A stretch of DNA of 16,724 bases from Methanolinea sp. UBA473 (GTDB lineage: Archaea > Halobacteriota > Methanomicrobia > Methanomicrobiales > Methanospirillaceae). Location: the NCBI GenBank assembly GCA_002509495.1, contig DAEV01000123.1, positions 1 through 16,724 of the forward strand. Direction: 5' to 3'. This document shows positions 7,399 to 15,385 of the stretch, piece after piece (the stretch's first letter is position 1; each line of letters opens with the position of its first letter). The notes under the pieces were generated by a model that saw only the letters and a list, made by a program, of their open reading frames with translations, was not told the origin of the DNA and ran no database searches. Made by a program: the position numbers and the translations under genes.

Positions 7399-7574
7399 AT
7401 TGGATCCGGGGATGCAGTTCGTCATTCATCCGTTCACCTGGATTACCACGCGCGACAAATGTACTAACCATCAACAAAACTGGTTTCAAACCCGGTTCTT
7501 TCCTGGAAAAGAGCCTTTTTTACACAGCTCTGGATTCAAGAATACATGAGGAAAAGATCGCAGGCGGTCATCTT

Positions 7575-7635
7575 AAAAAAAAGATCCTTTGATGTCCTGT
7601 CATGCAGTGAACAGGAAAAAATTTGGAACCGTTCC
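7575..7635 (-). terminator. Tandem hairpin/T-run terminator of the M42 operon
   Basis: Reading the minus strand after the M42 stop: GGAAC/GTTCC (7635-7625) is followed by a T6 run (7621-7616), then CCTGT/ACAGG (7615-7611 with 7600-7596), then a T8 run (7582-7575). Both stems are only 5 bp, so the T-runs are probably the main archaeal signal. Confidence 0.5.
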
Positions 7636-7645
7636 AGGGGGATCG

Positions 7646-8683
7646 TCAGAGCTTCGGTTTCGTCTTCAGCGCCTCCACCAGGAGGCGGACTCCCTCCTCG
7701 ATGTCGTGCACATCAAGTACCTCTACAGGAGAATGGATGTACCGTGCGGGAATGGACAGGGTCGTGCTGGGGATTCCTCCCCTCTCAAGGTGGATGGCCG
7801 TGGCATCCGTCGTTCCCCCGCTCCCCACTTCCAGCTGTATGGGAATATCGTTCCTGGACGCGGTGTCCCGGAGCCATTTTACCATTGCCCGGCTTGCGAT
7901 GAGACCGCGTCCGCTGGAGTCTACGATGGTGATGACAGGGCCCTTTCCCATCTCCACGGGAACGTCATTCAGGTCGATCCCGGGATGATCCCCGGGGATG
8001 GTGACGTCGGTCGCGATTGCACAGTCCGGCGAGAGCGTATACGCGCTGGTCTTCGCACCCTTCAAACCCACCTCCTCCTGGACGGTAAAAACCGCATAGA
8101 GGGTAGACGGGGATTTCACCTCCTGGATCGTCTTCACGAGGAGCGCCACTCCTGCACGGTTGTCAAAAGCCTTTCCGGTGATCCGTCCGTTGGCCAGCCC
8201 TGCGACTTCCCGGTCCACCGTGATGGGGGTCCCGACTTCGATGCCCATCGATTCCGCCTCGTCCCTGCTGCAGGCACCCACGTCGATGAACATATCATCC
8301 ACCTTCACCCCTTTCTTCCGCTCCTCCTCGTCCATCTTGTGGGGGGGTTTCCCGCCCAGGACTCCGGCAACCTCGCCCTTCGTACCATGAAGGATGACAC
8401 GCTGGCTGTAAAGCGTCGGGGCATACCATCCCCCGAGGGTCACGAACCGTATGAATCCCTTTTCTTCGATGGACTTGACCATCAGGCCGATCTCGTCGGT
8501 ATGCGCCGCGAGCATGATCTTGAAGTTATTCCCCTTCTTGATCGCGATGAGGTTTCCCATCCGGTCCTCGTGGATCTCGTCCACGTGCTTCCTGATCTCT
8601 TTCCTGACAATTGCAATCACACTGCCCTCGCTCCCCGAGAGCCCGTGTGCATTGGATAACCTGGTGAGGAGTTCTTTGACCAT
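7646..8683 (-). CDS. M42 family metallo-aminopeptidase
   Basis: A 345-residue cytosolic aminopeptidase of the M42 (TET/deblocking aminopeptidase, glutamyl aminopeptidase) family, which usually forms large tetrahedral complexes that degrade short peptides. The dinuclear metal site is complete: H61 and D63 in AAHTDEIG, D174 in AFDNRAG, catalytic E203 with E204 in VQEEVGLKG, D226 in ATDVTIPGDHP and H317 in YIHSPVE. Length is normal for the family. GGAGG lies 8 nt before the ATG, inside the end of the aminotransferase gene. Only 3 nt separate its start from the upstream stop codon, so translation is probably coupled. It is the last gene of a three-gene operon; the pairing with an aminotransferase suggests peptide and amino-acid turnover. 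Substrate preference cannot be read from the sequence. Confidence 0.93.
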   Translation of the reverse strand: MVKELLTRLSNAHGLSGSEGSVIAIVRKEIRKHVDEIHEDRMGNLIAIKKGNNFKIMLAAHTDEIGLMVKSIEEKGFIRFVTLGGWYAPTLYSQRVILHGTKGEVAGVLGGKPPHKMDEEERKKGVKVDDMFIDVGACSRDEAESMGIEVGTPITVDREVAGLANGRITGKAFDNRAGVALLVKTIQEVKSPSTLYAVFTVQEEVGLKGAKTSAYTLSPDCAIATDVTIPGDHPGIDLNDVPVEMGKGPVITIVDSSGRGLIASRAMVKWLRDTASRNDIPIQLEVGSGGTTDATAIHLERGGIPSTTLSIPARYIHSPVEVLDVHDIEEGVRLLVEALKTKPKL

Positions 8684-8686
8684 GCT

Positions 8687-9796
8687 TTAAGCCTCCAATG
8701 CTTCCTGTATTCTTTCTACCGCTGTTTCCAGGTTCTTCCGGGATGTCGCGTAACTCATGCGGGCATAATCGGGAGCGAGGCATCCGAAGGCTTCTCCCGG
8801 AACGATTACAACCCCCCGCTCCAGGATCTTCCCGATCAGGGAGCGTTTCATGGGAACGAACATGTAGAATGCTCCTTCTGGTTCAGGGAACGAGAAACCC
8901 ATCCGGGTCAGTTCCCGGTACAGGTAGTCCCTCCGGTAGAGGTATTCCTGCCGCATTACCCGGACGCATTCCTGCGGTCCGGTATACGCGGTCAGGGCGG
9001 CATACTGGGAGATTGAGGTGGCACACGCCTGGCAGTACTGGTGCACCTTCAGGCACTGCTCTACATACTCCTTCGGGCCTGCCAGGTATCCGAGCCTCCA
9101 CCCGGTCATCGCATAGGTCTTGCTTGCCGCATTCACCGTGATGACATCTTCCCCGAACCGGGCTGCACTCCAGTGTTTCGGCCCGTAGATGAAGTGCTCG
9201 TAGACCTCATCGCTAACAATGGTCACGCCACGGTCGTCCCCGTACTCCACCAGAGCCCGGATGGACTCCCTGGGCTCCACAGCCCCTGTGGGATTGCCCG
9301 GGGAGTTCAGCACAAAGAGCCTGGCACGGTCCATCTTCTCCTTTGCGGCCTCGACGTCGATCCGCAGCCGCGAATCCAGGGGAACTCCTTCCGGGACTCC
9401 CCCGGCCAGGACTGCAAGCGCTCCATAAGAGACAAACCCGGGGTCGGCGAGGAGGACGCGGTCGCCAGGCTCCACGAGGGCGTGCATGATAAGATGGAGA
9501 GCTTCGCTCGCTCCCGCAGTAACGATGATCTGATCGGGCGAATACGCGAGGGAGTTCTCTCTCGAAAATTTTTCCACCAGTGCTTCACGGAGTTCCGGGA
9601 TTCCCATATTCGATGTGTACCCGGTCTTCCCTTCCCGGATGGCCCTGATCGCACCTTCCTTCACGTGTTCGGGGGTATCGAAATCAGGCTGGCCCAGCCC
9701 CATGTTGATCGAGTCCGGTCCGGCGGCCTCGAAAAGTTTCCTGATTCCTGAGATTTCGATCCCCAGGCACCTGTTCGCACATCGTAGCTTTTCCAT
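8687..9796 (-). CDS. PLP-dependent class I/II aminotransferase
   Basis: A 369-residue fold-type I aminotransferase. Visible landmarks are GQPDFDTP (residues 35-42), the ITAGASEA-type cofactor loop at 92-99, N168 in SPGNPTG, D196 and Y199 in VSDEVYEHF, the Schiff-base lysine K226 in AASKTYAMTGWRLGY with R234, and R346 in RMSYA, which binds the substrate carboxylate. This pattern matches the aspartate/aromatic aminotransferase subgroup common in archaea; the true amino donor is not determined. The ribosome site GGTGA lies about 5 nt before the ATG. The gene starts 9 nt after the hexuloisomerase stop and ends 3 nt before the M42 start, the middle gene of a tight operon. Confidence 0.92.
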   Translation of the reverse strand: MEKLRCANRCLGIEISGIRKLFEAAGPDSINMGLGQPDFDTPEHVKEGAIRAIREGKTGYTSNMGIPELREALVEKFSRENSLAYSPDQIIVTAGASEALHLIMHALVEPGDRVLLADPGFVSYGALAVLAGGVPEGVPLDSRLRIDVEAAKEKMDRARLFVLNSPGNPTGAVEPRESIRALVEYGDDRGVTIVSDEVYEHFIYGPKHWSAARFGEDVITVNAASKTYAMTGWRLGYLAGPKEYVEQCLKVHQYCQACATSISQYAALTAYTGPQECVRVMRQEYLYRRDYLYRELTRMGFSFPEPEGAFYMFVPMKRSLIGKILERGVVIVPGEAFGCLAPDYARMSYATSRKNLETAVERIQEALEA

Positions 9797-9805
9797 TCAA
9801 TCACC

Positions 9806-10408
9806 TCACTCGATATTTGCGTGCCGGTTCTTCAGCTCCTTCTCATCGGTCTTCGTGATCTCCATCAGTCTCGAGATGACCGCGTCGGCAAAGACCATGG
9901 CAGCCGTCTCAAAGAGCGTTCCGAGAGGGGCGAACGACTTGTGCTCCCCCATCATCTGCCGGATCTCGAACTCAGCCCCTTCGTCCTTCACATGGTCGCG
10001 CTGGTGCTCGATGATCACGATCACATCCGCAATTTTCCCGATACGGGAATCTCCGTTCGACGTGATCAGCGCCACCCGTCCCCCAATCTCCTTCACCGTC
10101 TCGGCGATATCCGCCACGGTCTTGGTCTTCCCCGACCCCGAGAAGACCACGACCAGGTCGTCCTGGCTCTTGGCGGGTGTGATCGTCTCACCCACCACGA
10201 ACGAAGAGAGCCCGAGGTGCATGAGGCGCATGGCAAACGCCTTGGCAACCAGCCCGGAGCGCCCCGCCCCCATCACGTAGACCCTTCTCGCGTGGAGGAT
10301 CTCTTCCACCAGCTGTTCGATCTCCTGGTCGGACAGGGAATCTGCGATGTCCCTGATCCGTCCGGCCATCAGCCGCATCATGTCCTGCACTCTATGGGTG
10401 GGCATCAT
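9806..10408 (-). CDS. hxlB: 6-phospho-3-hexuloisomerase (SIS domain)
   Basis: A 200-residue single SIS-domain sugar-phosphate isomerase. It interconverts 3-hexulose-6-phosphate and fructose-6-phosphate. In archaea lacking the oxidative pentose phosphate pathway this runs in reverse with hexulose-6-phosphate synthase to supply ribulose-5-phosphate and release formaldehyde. Diagnostic stretches are VYVMGAGRSGLVAKAFAMRL, VVVFSGSGKT, ALITSNGDSRIGKIAD and FAPLGTLFE near the C-terminus. The partner synthase (often fused to formaldehyde-activating enzyme) is not in this window. It is the first gene of the operon. Two ATGs in a row at 10408 and 10405 both could start it; no strong ribosome site is seen close by. 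It is transcribed away from the DNA methyltransferase. Confidence 0.92.
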   Translation of the reverse strand: MMPTHRVQDMMRLMAGRIRDIADSLSDQEIEQLVEEILHARRVYVMGAGRSGLVAKAFAMRLMHLGLSSFVVGETITPAKSQDDLVVVFSGSGKTKTVADIAETVKEIGGRVALITSNGDSRIGKIADVIVIIEHQRDHVKDEGAEFEIRQMMGEHKSFAPLGTLFETAAMVFADAVISRLMEITKTDEKELKNRHANIE

Positions 10409-10477
10409 TCCAACATTGTGTCGCCACCTGACTAGATATCATTTCCCACTTCAGTGCTTCGTCGGACTGTCTATCTG

Positions 10478-10490
10478 ATTTTTAAAGTCT
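10478..10490. promoter_or_regulatory. Shared TATA-like element between divergent genes
   Basis: GATTTTTAAAGTC contains the palindrome TTTAAA (10481-10486) in the gap between the hexuloisomerase operon and the methyltransferase gene. It can be read as a TATA box on either strand. Leftward it predicts a leader of about 45 nt; rightward a start near 10508, downstream of the ATG at 10504 and upstream of the ATG at 10585. Confidence 0.4.
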
Positions 10491-10584
10491 GCAGAAGAGA
10501 TCTATGCGAGAATCAGATGCGCACATCGCTGAAGGGACGATCCGGGCTGGACCGTTCCCGGCTGCAGTGGGCAGGCAGGATTGT

Positions 10585-11400
10585 ATGGGACTGGAGCCGT
10601 ATTTCGAGGACCGTGATTTTGTTCTTTACAAGGGTGATTCCCTCCGCATCCTGAATGAGATCCCGGAAGGATCCGTGGACCTCATTTTTGCGGATCCCCC
10701 GTATAATCTTTCCAATGGCGGGTTCACCTGTCACTCGGGCCGGAGGGCACCGGTGGACAAGGGCTCCTGGGACGCAAGCAACGGCACGGACCAGGACTTC
10801 TCCTTCCACATGGAATGGATAGGGAACTGCAGGCGAATCCTGAAGGACACGGGAAGCATCTGGATCACCGGGACCTACCACTCCATCTACGCCTGCGGGT
10901 TTGCCCTACAGAGAACGGGATTCCATATTATGAACGATATCTGCTGGTTCAAGCCGAACGCCCCCCCCAACCTCTCCATCCGGTACTTCACCGCCAGCCA
11001 CGAGACCCTCCTCTGGGCGCGGAAATACCCCGACACCCGGCACGTGTTCAATTACCAGGCCATGAAATCCGGTGAATGGCCCGAGGATCCCCTCAAGAAA
11101 CCGGGGAAGCAGATGCGGACCGTCTGGAGCATCCCCACACCAGGGCACTCGGAGAAACTGGAGGGAGGGCACCCGACCCAGAAACCACGGGCCCTTCTCA
11201 GACGCATCCTCCTCGCCTGCAGCAACGAGGGGGATCTCGTGCTGGATCCCTTCACAGGGAGTTCCACTACGGGCCTCGTGGCCTGCTCGCTTCGCAGGAA
11301 GTTCATAGGGATCGACATCGGTCAGGAATATCTCGATCTCTCCATCAGGCGGTACCGCGAGCGGAAGGAACACAACCCCGAAACGACAGGGGACGAGTGA
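10585..11400 (+). CDS. DpnA-like adenine-specific DNA methyltransferase
   Basis: A beta-class N6-adenine DNA methyltransferase of 271 residues. The catalytic motif IV is D37-P-P-Y in FADPPYNLSNGGFTC near the N-terminus. The target region follows, with the conserved WITGTYHSIYACGFALQ and SHETLLWARK stretches. The SAM site, DPFTGSSTTG (221-230), lies near the C-terminus, as the beta class requires. The whole pattern resembles the DpnA/M2.DpnII group, which methylates GATC; specificity here is not proven. An in-frame ATG at 10504 would add 27 residues, but they resemble nothing in the family and would precede the predicted transcript start. AGGA lies 4 nt before the ATG at 10585. No restriction endonuclease is adjacent, so it looks like an orphan enzyme. 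The M20 hydrolase starts 1 nt after its stop codon. Confidence 0.9.
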   Translation: MGLEPYFEDRDFVLYKGDSLRILNEIPEGSVDLIFADPPYNLSNGGFTCHSGRRAPVDKGSWDASNGTDQDFSFHMEWIGNCRRILKDTGSIWITGTYHSIYACGFALQRTGFHIMNDICWFKPNAPPNLSIRYFTASHETLLWARKYPDTRHVFNYQAMKSGEWPEDPLKKPGKQMRTVWSIPTPGHSEKLEGGHPTQKPRALLRRILLACSNEGDLVLDPFTGSSTTGLVACSLRRKFIGIDIGQEYLDLSIRRYRERKEHNPETTGDE

Positions 11401-11401
11401 G

Positions 11402-12682
11402 ATGCCCCCTACAGGATCCTGTAATATCCTGGCCTGTGTCCAATCGTACATCGACGAGATTCTCTCCCCGCTGGTCGCGCTCTACCAGGACCTTCACGAG
11501 AATCCGGAGCTCTCCGGGAAGGAAATGCGTACCTCCGCCCGGCTGGAGCGGGAGTTGTCGGACCTGGGATTCCTGACGACAGCGGGAGTGGGCGGATGCG
11601 GGGTGGTGGGCGTCCTGTCCAAAGGCGAAGGGCCGGTGGTGATGATCCGGGCGGACATGGACGCTCTTCCCATCACAGAGGAGACGGATCTCCCCTACGC
11701 AAGCAGGGTCCGGGCCAGGGAGGCTTGCGGGAGGGAGGTCGGCGTGATGCATGCCTGCGGGCATGACCTGCACATGGCCGTGCTGGTGGGTACCGCGCAG
11801 ATTCTCTCCCAATGCCTGCACTGCTGGTCCGGCACCCTTGTCCTGGTATGTCAACCCTCGGAGGAGACCGTATCGGGGGCCGAGAAGATGCTAAGCGACG
11901 GTCTCTATGCCCGGTTCCCCCGTCCCGACTTCGCCATGGCACTGCATGCGGGCCCGGACCTAGCCCCTGGTATCCTGGGCTTCCGTGGGGGTGTATTCTC
12001 GGCGGGGACGGAATCGCTGGACATCCGGGTCCGGGGGATCGGAGGTCACGCCGCACATCCCGAGCATACGATAGACCCTGTGGTGCTCGCATCCCAGATG
12101 GTCCTCTCCTTCCAGACGATCATCAGCAGGGAGCTGCCCCCCCGGGAGTTCGGGGTCGTCACGGTGGGATCCATCCACGGGGGTGCGAAACACAACGCCA
12201 TCCCGGACGAGGTTACGCTCCAGGTGAACCTCCGGTACTTCAAGGAACCCGTGCGGGATCTCCTTCTTTCATCGATCGCGAGGATCGCGGAATTCACTGC
12301 CCGGACCGCAGGGGTCCCGGAAGACAGGCTCCCCGTGATCACGGTCGTAAACGAGTCCGTGCCGCCCCTGGAGAACGACCCCTCCCTCACTGACAGGGTT
12401 ATGTCAATCCTGGCCCGGAGCCTCGGCCCGGACAGGGTCGTGACGATCGAACCATTATCCGGGAGCGAAGATTTCGGGCTCTTTGGGAAGGTGGAGCCCC
12501 GAGTCCCGCTCTGTTACTTCCGGCTGGGGACAGGAGGCGAGGCGTATCTTCACAACAGCCGTTTTACAATTCCCCCCGAGGAAAGCATCCGGAACGGCGT
12601 CATCGCCATGTCCCTTGCTGCAGCCGGACTCCTTGCCCTGCCGGACCGGGAAGAACGCCCCGATCAGCCCGTTCCGGAATAG
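11402..12682 (+). CDS. M20 family (subfamily D) amidohydrolase
   Basis: A 426-residue zinc/manganese hydrolase related to hippurate hydrolase, N-acyl-amino-acid deacylases and N-acetyl-diaminopimelate deacetylase. Residues seen: RADMDALP (83-90), C119 and H121 in HACGHDLHMA, E154/E155 in QPSEE, H182 in ALHAG, the GGHAAHPE loop of the dimerisation domain (H216, H219), SEDFG and H384 in LHNSRF. These provide the full metal set of subfamily D. The ATG follows the methyltransferase stop by one base, so the two are translationally coupled even though their functions look unrelated. Its last 19 bp overlap, tail to tail, the ACT-MBL gene on the other strand. The proline-rich, acidic tail is not conserved catalytic sequence. 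The natural substrate is unknown. Confidence 0.9.
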   Translation: MPPTGSCNILACVQSYIDEILSPLVALYQDLHENPELSGKEMRTSARLERELSDLGFLTTAGVGGCGVVGVLSKGEGPVVMIRADMDALPITEETDLPYASRVRAREACGREVGVMHACGHDLHMAVLVGTAQILSQCLHCWSGTLVLVCQPSEETVSGAEKMLSDGLYARFPRPDFAMALHAGPDLAPGILGFRGGVFSAGTESLDIRVRGIGGHAAHPEHTIDPVVLASQMVLSFQTIISRELPPREFGVVTVGSIHGGAKHNAIPDEVTLQVNLRYFKEPVRDLLLSSIARIAEFTARTAGVPEDRLPVITVVNESVPPLENDPSLTDRVMSILARSLGPDRVVTIEPLSGSEDFGLFGKVEPRVPLCYFRLGTGGEAYLHNSRFTIPPEESIRNGVIAMSLAAAGLLALPDREERPDQPVPE

Positions 12683-14172
12683 TGCTCCACCTCACCCCAG
12701 GGAGAGAGCCTCTTCTCTCCGAGGACCGAGACAGGCCCATGCCCCCCGCAGATCAGGCATTCTTTGCGACCTCCGGAGAACGGGCCTTTCGTCTTGCGAG
12801 CGAGGGCAAACAGACCATTCCTTTCGGTCCTGACCTTATCGCTGTCCACGTTCACCGAAGTGACCAGGATCACCGCGAGGTTATTGTATCGCGACCGTTC
12901 AGGAGTGAGGTGCTCGAAATTGATCGCCGTGTCTGCAGAGAAGAGAATTCCGAGACTTGAGGAGTATAGGTAGATCTGGCCATGGAGGTGCCCCCCCATT
13001 CCCTCCAGGACCTCGAACTCGTGTCCCCCTATTTTTATGGTGGAGAGGACAGGGAAGGTCTCCCGGATGGTCCCGGCGTGGTCTGTGAACAGCTCCACGC
13101 GGTCGGGAGGATGGAACCTGGAGAAGAGGGCGATCAGGACGGTATAGACCTCTTCGAGGACAGATTCCTCGCTCCTCGAACCGTACGCCCTGTTGGATGC
13201 CCGGATGATGTCCATCGTTCCGGGATGCATCAGGGCAGGGACACCATAATTCCCCCCGGCCCCGCAGTGATCCGCATCGGCATGGGTTACAATCACTCTT
13301 GATAGGCGGTCGAGGGCTCCCGGGACCCTTTCACGGATGAGCCGGGTGATCTCGGCATGGTAGATGCCGTACCCCGTATCGACCATCACGCATTCCTCCG
13401 GTGTGTCCAAAAGGAAGATATTGCCTCCGCAGGGAGGCTGGATGCAGACGAGGGTGATTCCATCGCCGAGCGGGATTGTCTGGAGGTCTGCATAGAACCC
13501 CTCCCCGCTCGTGTTCCGGAGTGTCTCCCCCGTTTCCAGGATGCTCTCGAACGTCGTCCGGGGGTCCTGACCCAGGTGGGAGAGCTCCTGGGCGATATGG
13601 TTTGCATCCCCAAGGAGTTTTAAGAGGAACCGGTCCTCAGACTCCCCGAGAAGGACGCGGAGGGACTGTGCAAACCGGAGGTAAAAGACGGTGTCATCCA
13701 GGTGCTTCCCGGTGGTATCGTACTCCACCACTTCCATGCGGAACCGTGACTTGAGCTGGTCCAGGAGCCGGGAAACGTTGGTGCTGTCCTCCAGGTTCAG
13801 GCTCACCGTGAGCCGGTCAGGCTGGTTTCCCCGGTCATCGAAGTCGATGAACGCAATGTTGGCCCGGCATGCCGTGGTATAGCGGAGAAACCGGAAGAGA
13901 GCTCCGGGGGTATGCGGGATATGCACGTACAGTTTGAGGAAACTCCCGGGGGCGAGGGCGGTCTGGAGATATCCCATCTCCATCAGTTCGCGTGCGATGC
14001 TCTCCCTCGCCTCAAGGGTTGCGGTCAACTCGAAGAACACGGTACAAGGGTCAATCCTGCGGTCGAACTGGATCCGGTTGATATTTCCCTCGTGGCGGGT
14101 GATCACCTCTGCCGCCCTGTGCAGGGCTCCCGGCTGGTCGGGAATCCGGGTCACAAAAGAATATTTCTCCAT
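12664..14172 (-). CDS. Tandem ACT domains fused to metallo-beta-lactamase fold
   Basis: A 502-residue fusion protein. Residues 1-73 and 77-152 look like two ACT domains (each opens with an FVTRIPDQPGALHR- or YVHIPHTPGALFR-type loop), which in known proteins bind amino acids and control enzymes. A helical linker of about 90 residues follows. Residues 240-480 form a metallo-beta-lactamase fold: MVDTGYG, the metal motif T-H297-A-D299-A-D301-H302, H395/H397 in GGHLHG, D414 in FSADTA and H478 in CGGHGP. The HxDxDH form instead of HxHxDH occurs in other MBL hydrolases, so activity is plausible. The substrate is unknown; an amino-acid-regulated hydrolase is the simplest inference. GGTGA lies 4 nt before the ATG. 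The gene is divergent from the tRNA methyltransferase and converges on the M20 gene with a 19-bp overlap. Confidence 0.82.
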   Translation of the reverse strand: MEKYSFVTRIPDQPGALHRAAEVITRHEGNINRIQFDRRIDPCTVFFELTATLEARESIARELMEMGYLQTALAPGSFLKLYVHIPHTPGALFRFLRYTTACRANIAFIDFDDRGNQPDRLTVSLNLEDSTNVSRLLDQLKSRFRMEVVEYDTTGKHLDDTVFYLRFAQSLRVLLGESEDRFLLKLLGDANHIAQELSHLGQDPRTTFESILETGETLRNTSGEGFYADLQTIPLGDGITLVCIQPPCGGNIFLLDTPEECVMVDTGYGIYHAEITRLIRERVPGALDRLSRVIVTHADADHCGAGGNYGVPALMHPGTMDIIRASNRAYGSRSEESVLEEVYTVLIALFSRFHPPDRVELFTDHAGTIRETFPVLSTIKIGGHEFEVLEGMGGHLHGQIYLYSSSLGILFSADTAINFEHLTPERSRYNNLAVILVTSVNVDSDKVRTERNGLFALARKTKGPFSGGRKECLICGGHGPVSVLGEKRLSPWGEVEHYSGTG

Positions 14173-14214
14173 CGCTTCACCGAAATGAGAGGAGTATTAG
14201 GTGCGCTTCAAATC

Positions 14215-14230
14215 GCGATATCCTTATCGC
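14215..14230. promoter_or_regulatory. Inverted repeat between divergent genes
   Basis: GCGATA (14215-14220) and TATCGC (14225-14230) form a perfect 6-bp inverted repeat around TCCT, in the 176-bp gap between the ACT-MBL gene and the tRNA methyltransferase. It lies about 43 bp upstream of the ACT-MBL start, where a regulator of either gene could bind. It could equally be a short hairpin. No clear TATA box was identified for either gene in this gap. Confidence 0.3.
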
Positions 14231-14348
14231 AGCCGTCCGAAGGGATCCGCTATCCGGTAAGAGACCTGATTCACGGTGAATAAAGATACAATTCTGACCT
14301 ATGCCCTCCATCGCACGGTATTTGTGCTCCCCTTCCCAACCTTAGTGG

Positions 14349-15305
14349 GTGAAGCTCCTCTTCGAACTGGCCGGGGACCACCCCGATCTCCCCTTTGCCG
14401 AACTCGACCTTGTGGGGACCGTTCTCGAGAGAGGAGCCCAGGTGGCTCTTGTGGAATGCACCCACCCGGAAGAGGTGCCCCGCCTCGCACTCATACATAC
14501 CGCCATGGAATACCTGGGATCCTGCGATGCGACGCTTGCCTCGTTGAAGGATCTCCTGCGGGAACTCCGTCCCGAATCGCCCCGGCCGTTTGCGGCACGG
14601 GCCCGGAAAATATTCGGGAACACAATGGATGCGGCCGTGGCGGAGATCGAGCGCACCATGGGATCGTTCATCAGGGGAAGAGTGTGCCTCCAGGATCCCG
14701 GGGAAGAGTTCCGGGTCCTGATCTCGGGGGATCGCTGCCATCTCGGAAGGGTCACGTGGAGATACGATCCGCGGGAATTCGGACACCGGAGACCCGGAGA
14801 CAGGCCGTTCTTCCATCCGGGTGTGATGATGCCCCGGATGGTCAGGGCTCTCGTGAATATCTCCTGCGTCCGGAGAGGCGAGCGGATGCTCGATCCCTTC
14901 AGCGGGACGGGCGGGATGGTGCTGGAAGCGGAGAGACTGGGAATCCGGGGGGTGGGCAGCGATATCGATCCCATGATGGCGAGGGGCAGCAGGTTGAACG
15001 TCCCCGGAGGGGACTTCCCGCTCGCCGACAGCAGGATGCTGCCCTTCCGGGACGGATCCTTCGAAGCGGTGGTGACGGACCTGCCCTACGGGCAGTCGGT
15101 TTCGATCCGGGCGGAGAGCCTCGAAACACTCTACAGGGACGCGATCGAAGAGATTGGAAGAGTTCTCTGCCCAAGGCGGAGGGCAGTCCTGGTCACGCAC
15201 AGGGACGCGGGCCTCCTTGCCGGGGAGTTCCTGCACACGGAAGCGGCTTTTACCCAGAGGGTACATAAAAGTCTCACCCGGCATATCCTCGTTCTTCGCC
15301 GGTGA
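14349..15305 (+). CDS. trmG10: tRNA (guanine-10-N2) dimethyltransferase
   Basis: A 318-residue archaeal enzyme that makes N2-methyl- and N2,N2-dimethylguanosine at position 10 of tRNA using SAM. The first 150 or so residues form the RNA-binding THUMP region with its N-terminal ferredoxin-like part (KLLFELAGDHPDLPFAELD at the start). The catalytic half has FHPGVMMPRMVRALVN, the SAM loop DPFSGTGG (182-189), the acidic SDID (204-207) and the N2-guanine motif DLPYG (244-248). Length fits the family. Translation starts at a GTG; no ATG in this frame lies upstream, and no strong ribosome site is visible. It is followed by the PP2C gene after 80 bp, with a separate promoter likely. Confidence 0.92.
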   Translation: MKLLFELAGDHPDLPFAELDLVGTVLERGAQVALVECTHPEEVPRLALIHTAMEYLGSCDATLASLKDLLRELRPESPRPFAARARKIFGNTMDAAVAEIERTMGSFIRGRVCLQDPGEEFRVLISGDRCHLGRVTWRYDPREFGHRRPGDRPFFHPGVMMPRMVRALVNISCVRRGERMLDPFSGTGGMVLEAERLGIRGVGSDIDPMMARGSRLNVPGGDFPLADSRMLPFRDGSFEAVVTDLPYGQSVSIRAESLETLYRDAIEEIGRVLCPRRRAVLVTHRDAGLLAGEFLHTEAAFTQRVHKSLTRHILVLRR

Positions 15306-15355
15306 TCCGGGTTGAACGACACGGTGGACCGAAATCTCGATTAAAGGGCAAGAAA

Positions 15356-15364
15356 CCCTAAATA
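15356..15364 (+). promoter_or_regulatory. TATA box of the PP2C gene
   Basis: CCCTAAATA preceded by AGAAA lies 22-30 bp upstream of the GTG at 15386. This spacing predicts transcription beginning at or within a few bases of the start codon, so a leaderless message. The absence of a ribosome site agrees with that. Confidence 0.45.
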
Positions 15365-15385
15365 CTTGGAAAAATCACATGAAAC

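Larger units (their letters stand above)
6977..7645. other. 669-bp gap between surface protein and M42 operon
   Basis: No convincing protein gene lies here. The gap is AT-rich compared with both neighbours. From left to right it holds the ribosome site and TATA box of the surface-protein gene (minus strand), a short inverted repeat with a T8 run (7108-7130), a plus-strand TATA box followed by a hairpin and T7 run that may be a small RNA (7293-7398), and the terminator of the M42 operon (7575-7635). A plus-strand frame opening at 7546 simply continues antisense to the M42 gene. Confidence 0.6.

Noticed and set aside
6977..7645. A tRNA or riboswitch in the long gap
   Set aside because: No T-loop GGTTCRANNCC pattern, cloverleaf or known riboswitch core was found by eye.
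7589..8659. A 356-codon plus-strand frame opposite the M42 gene
   Set aside because: It is a GC-driven shadow; the minus-strand product has all M42 active-site residues.
14271..15284. Open frames of about 330 codons on both strands over the tRNA methyltransferase
   Set aside because: Their translations are rich in Arg, Gly and Pro with no recognisable motif, while the frame at 14349-15305 carries the THUMP and methyltransferase motifs.
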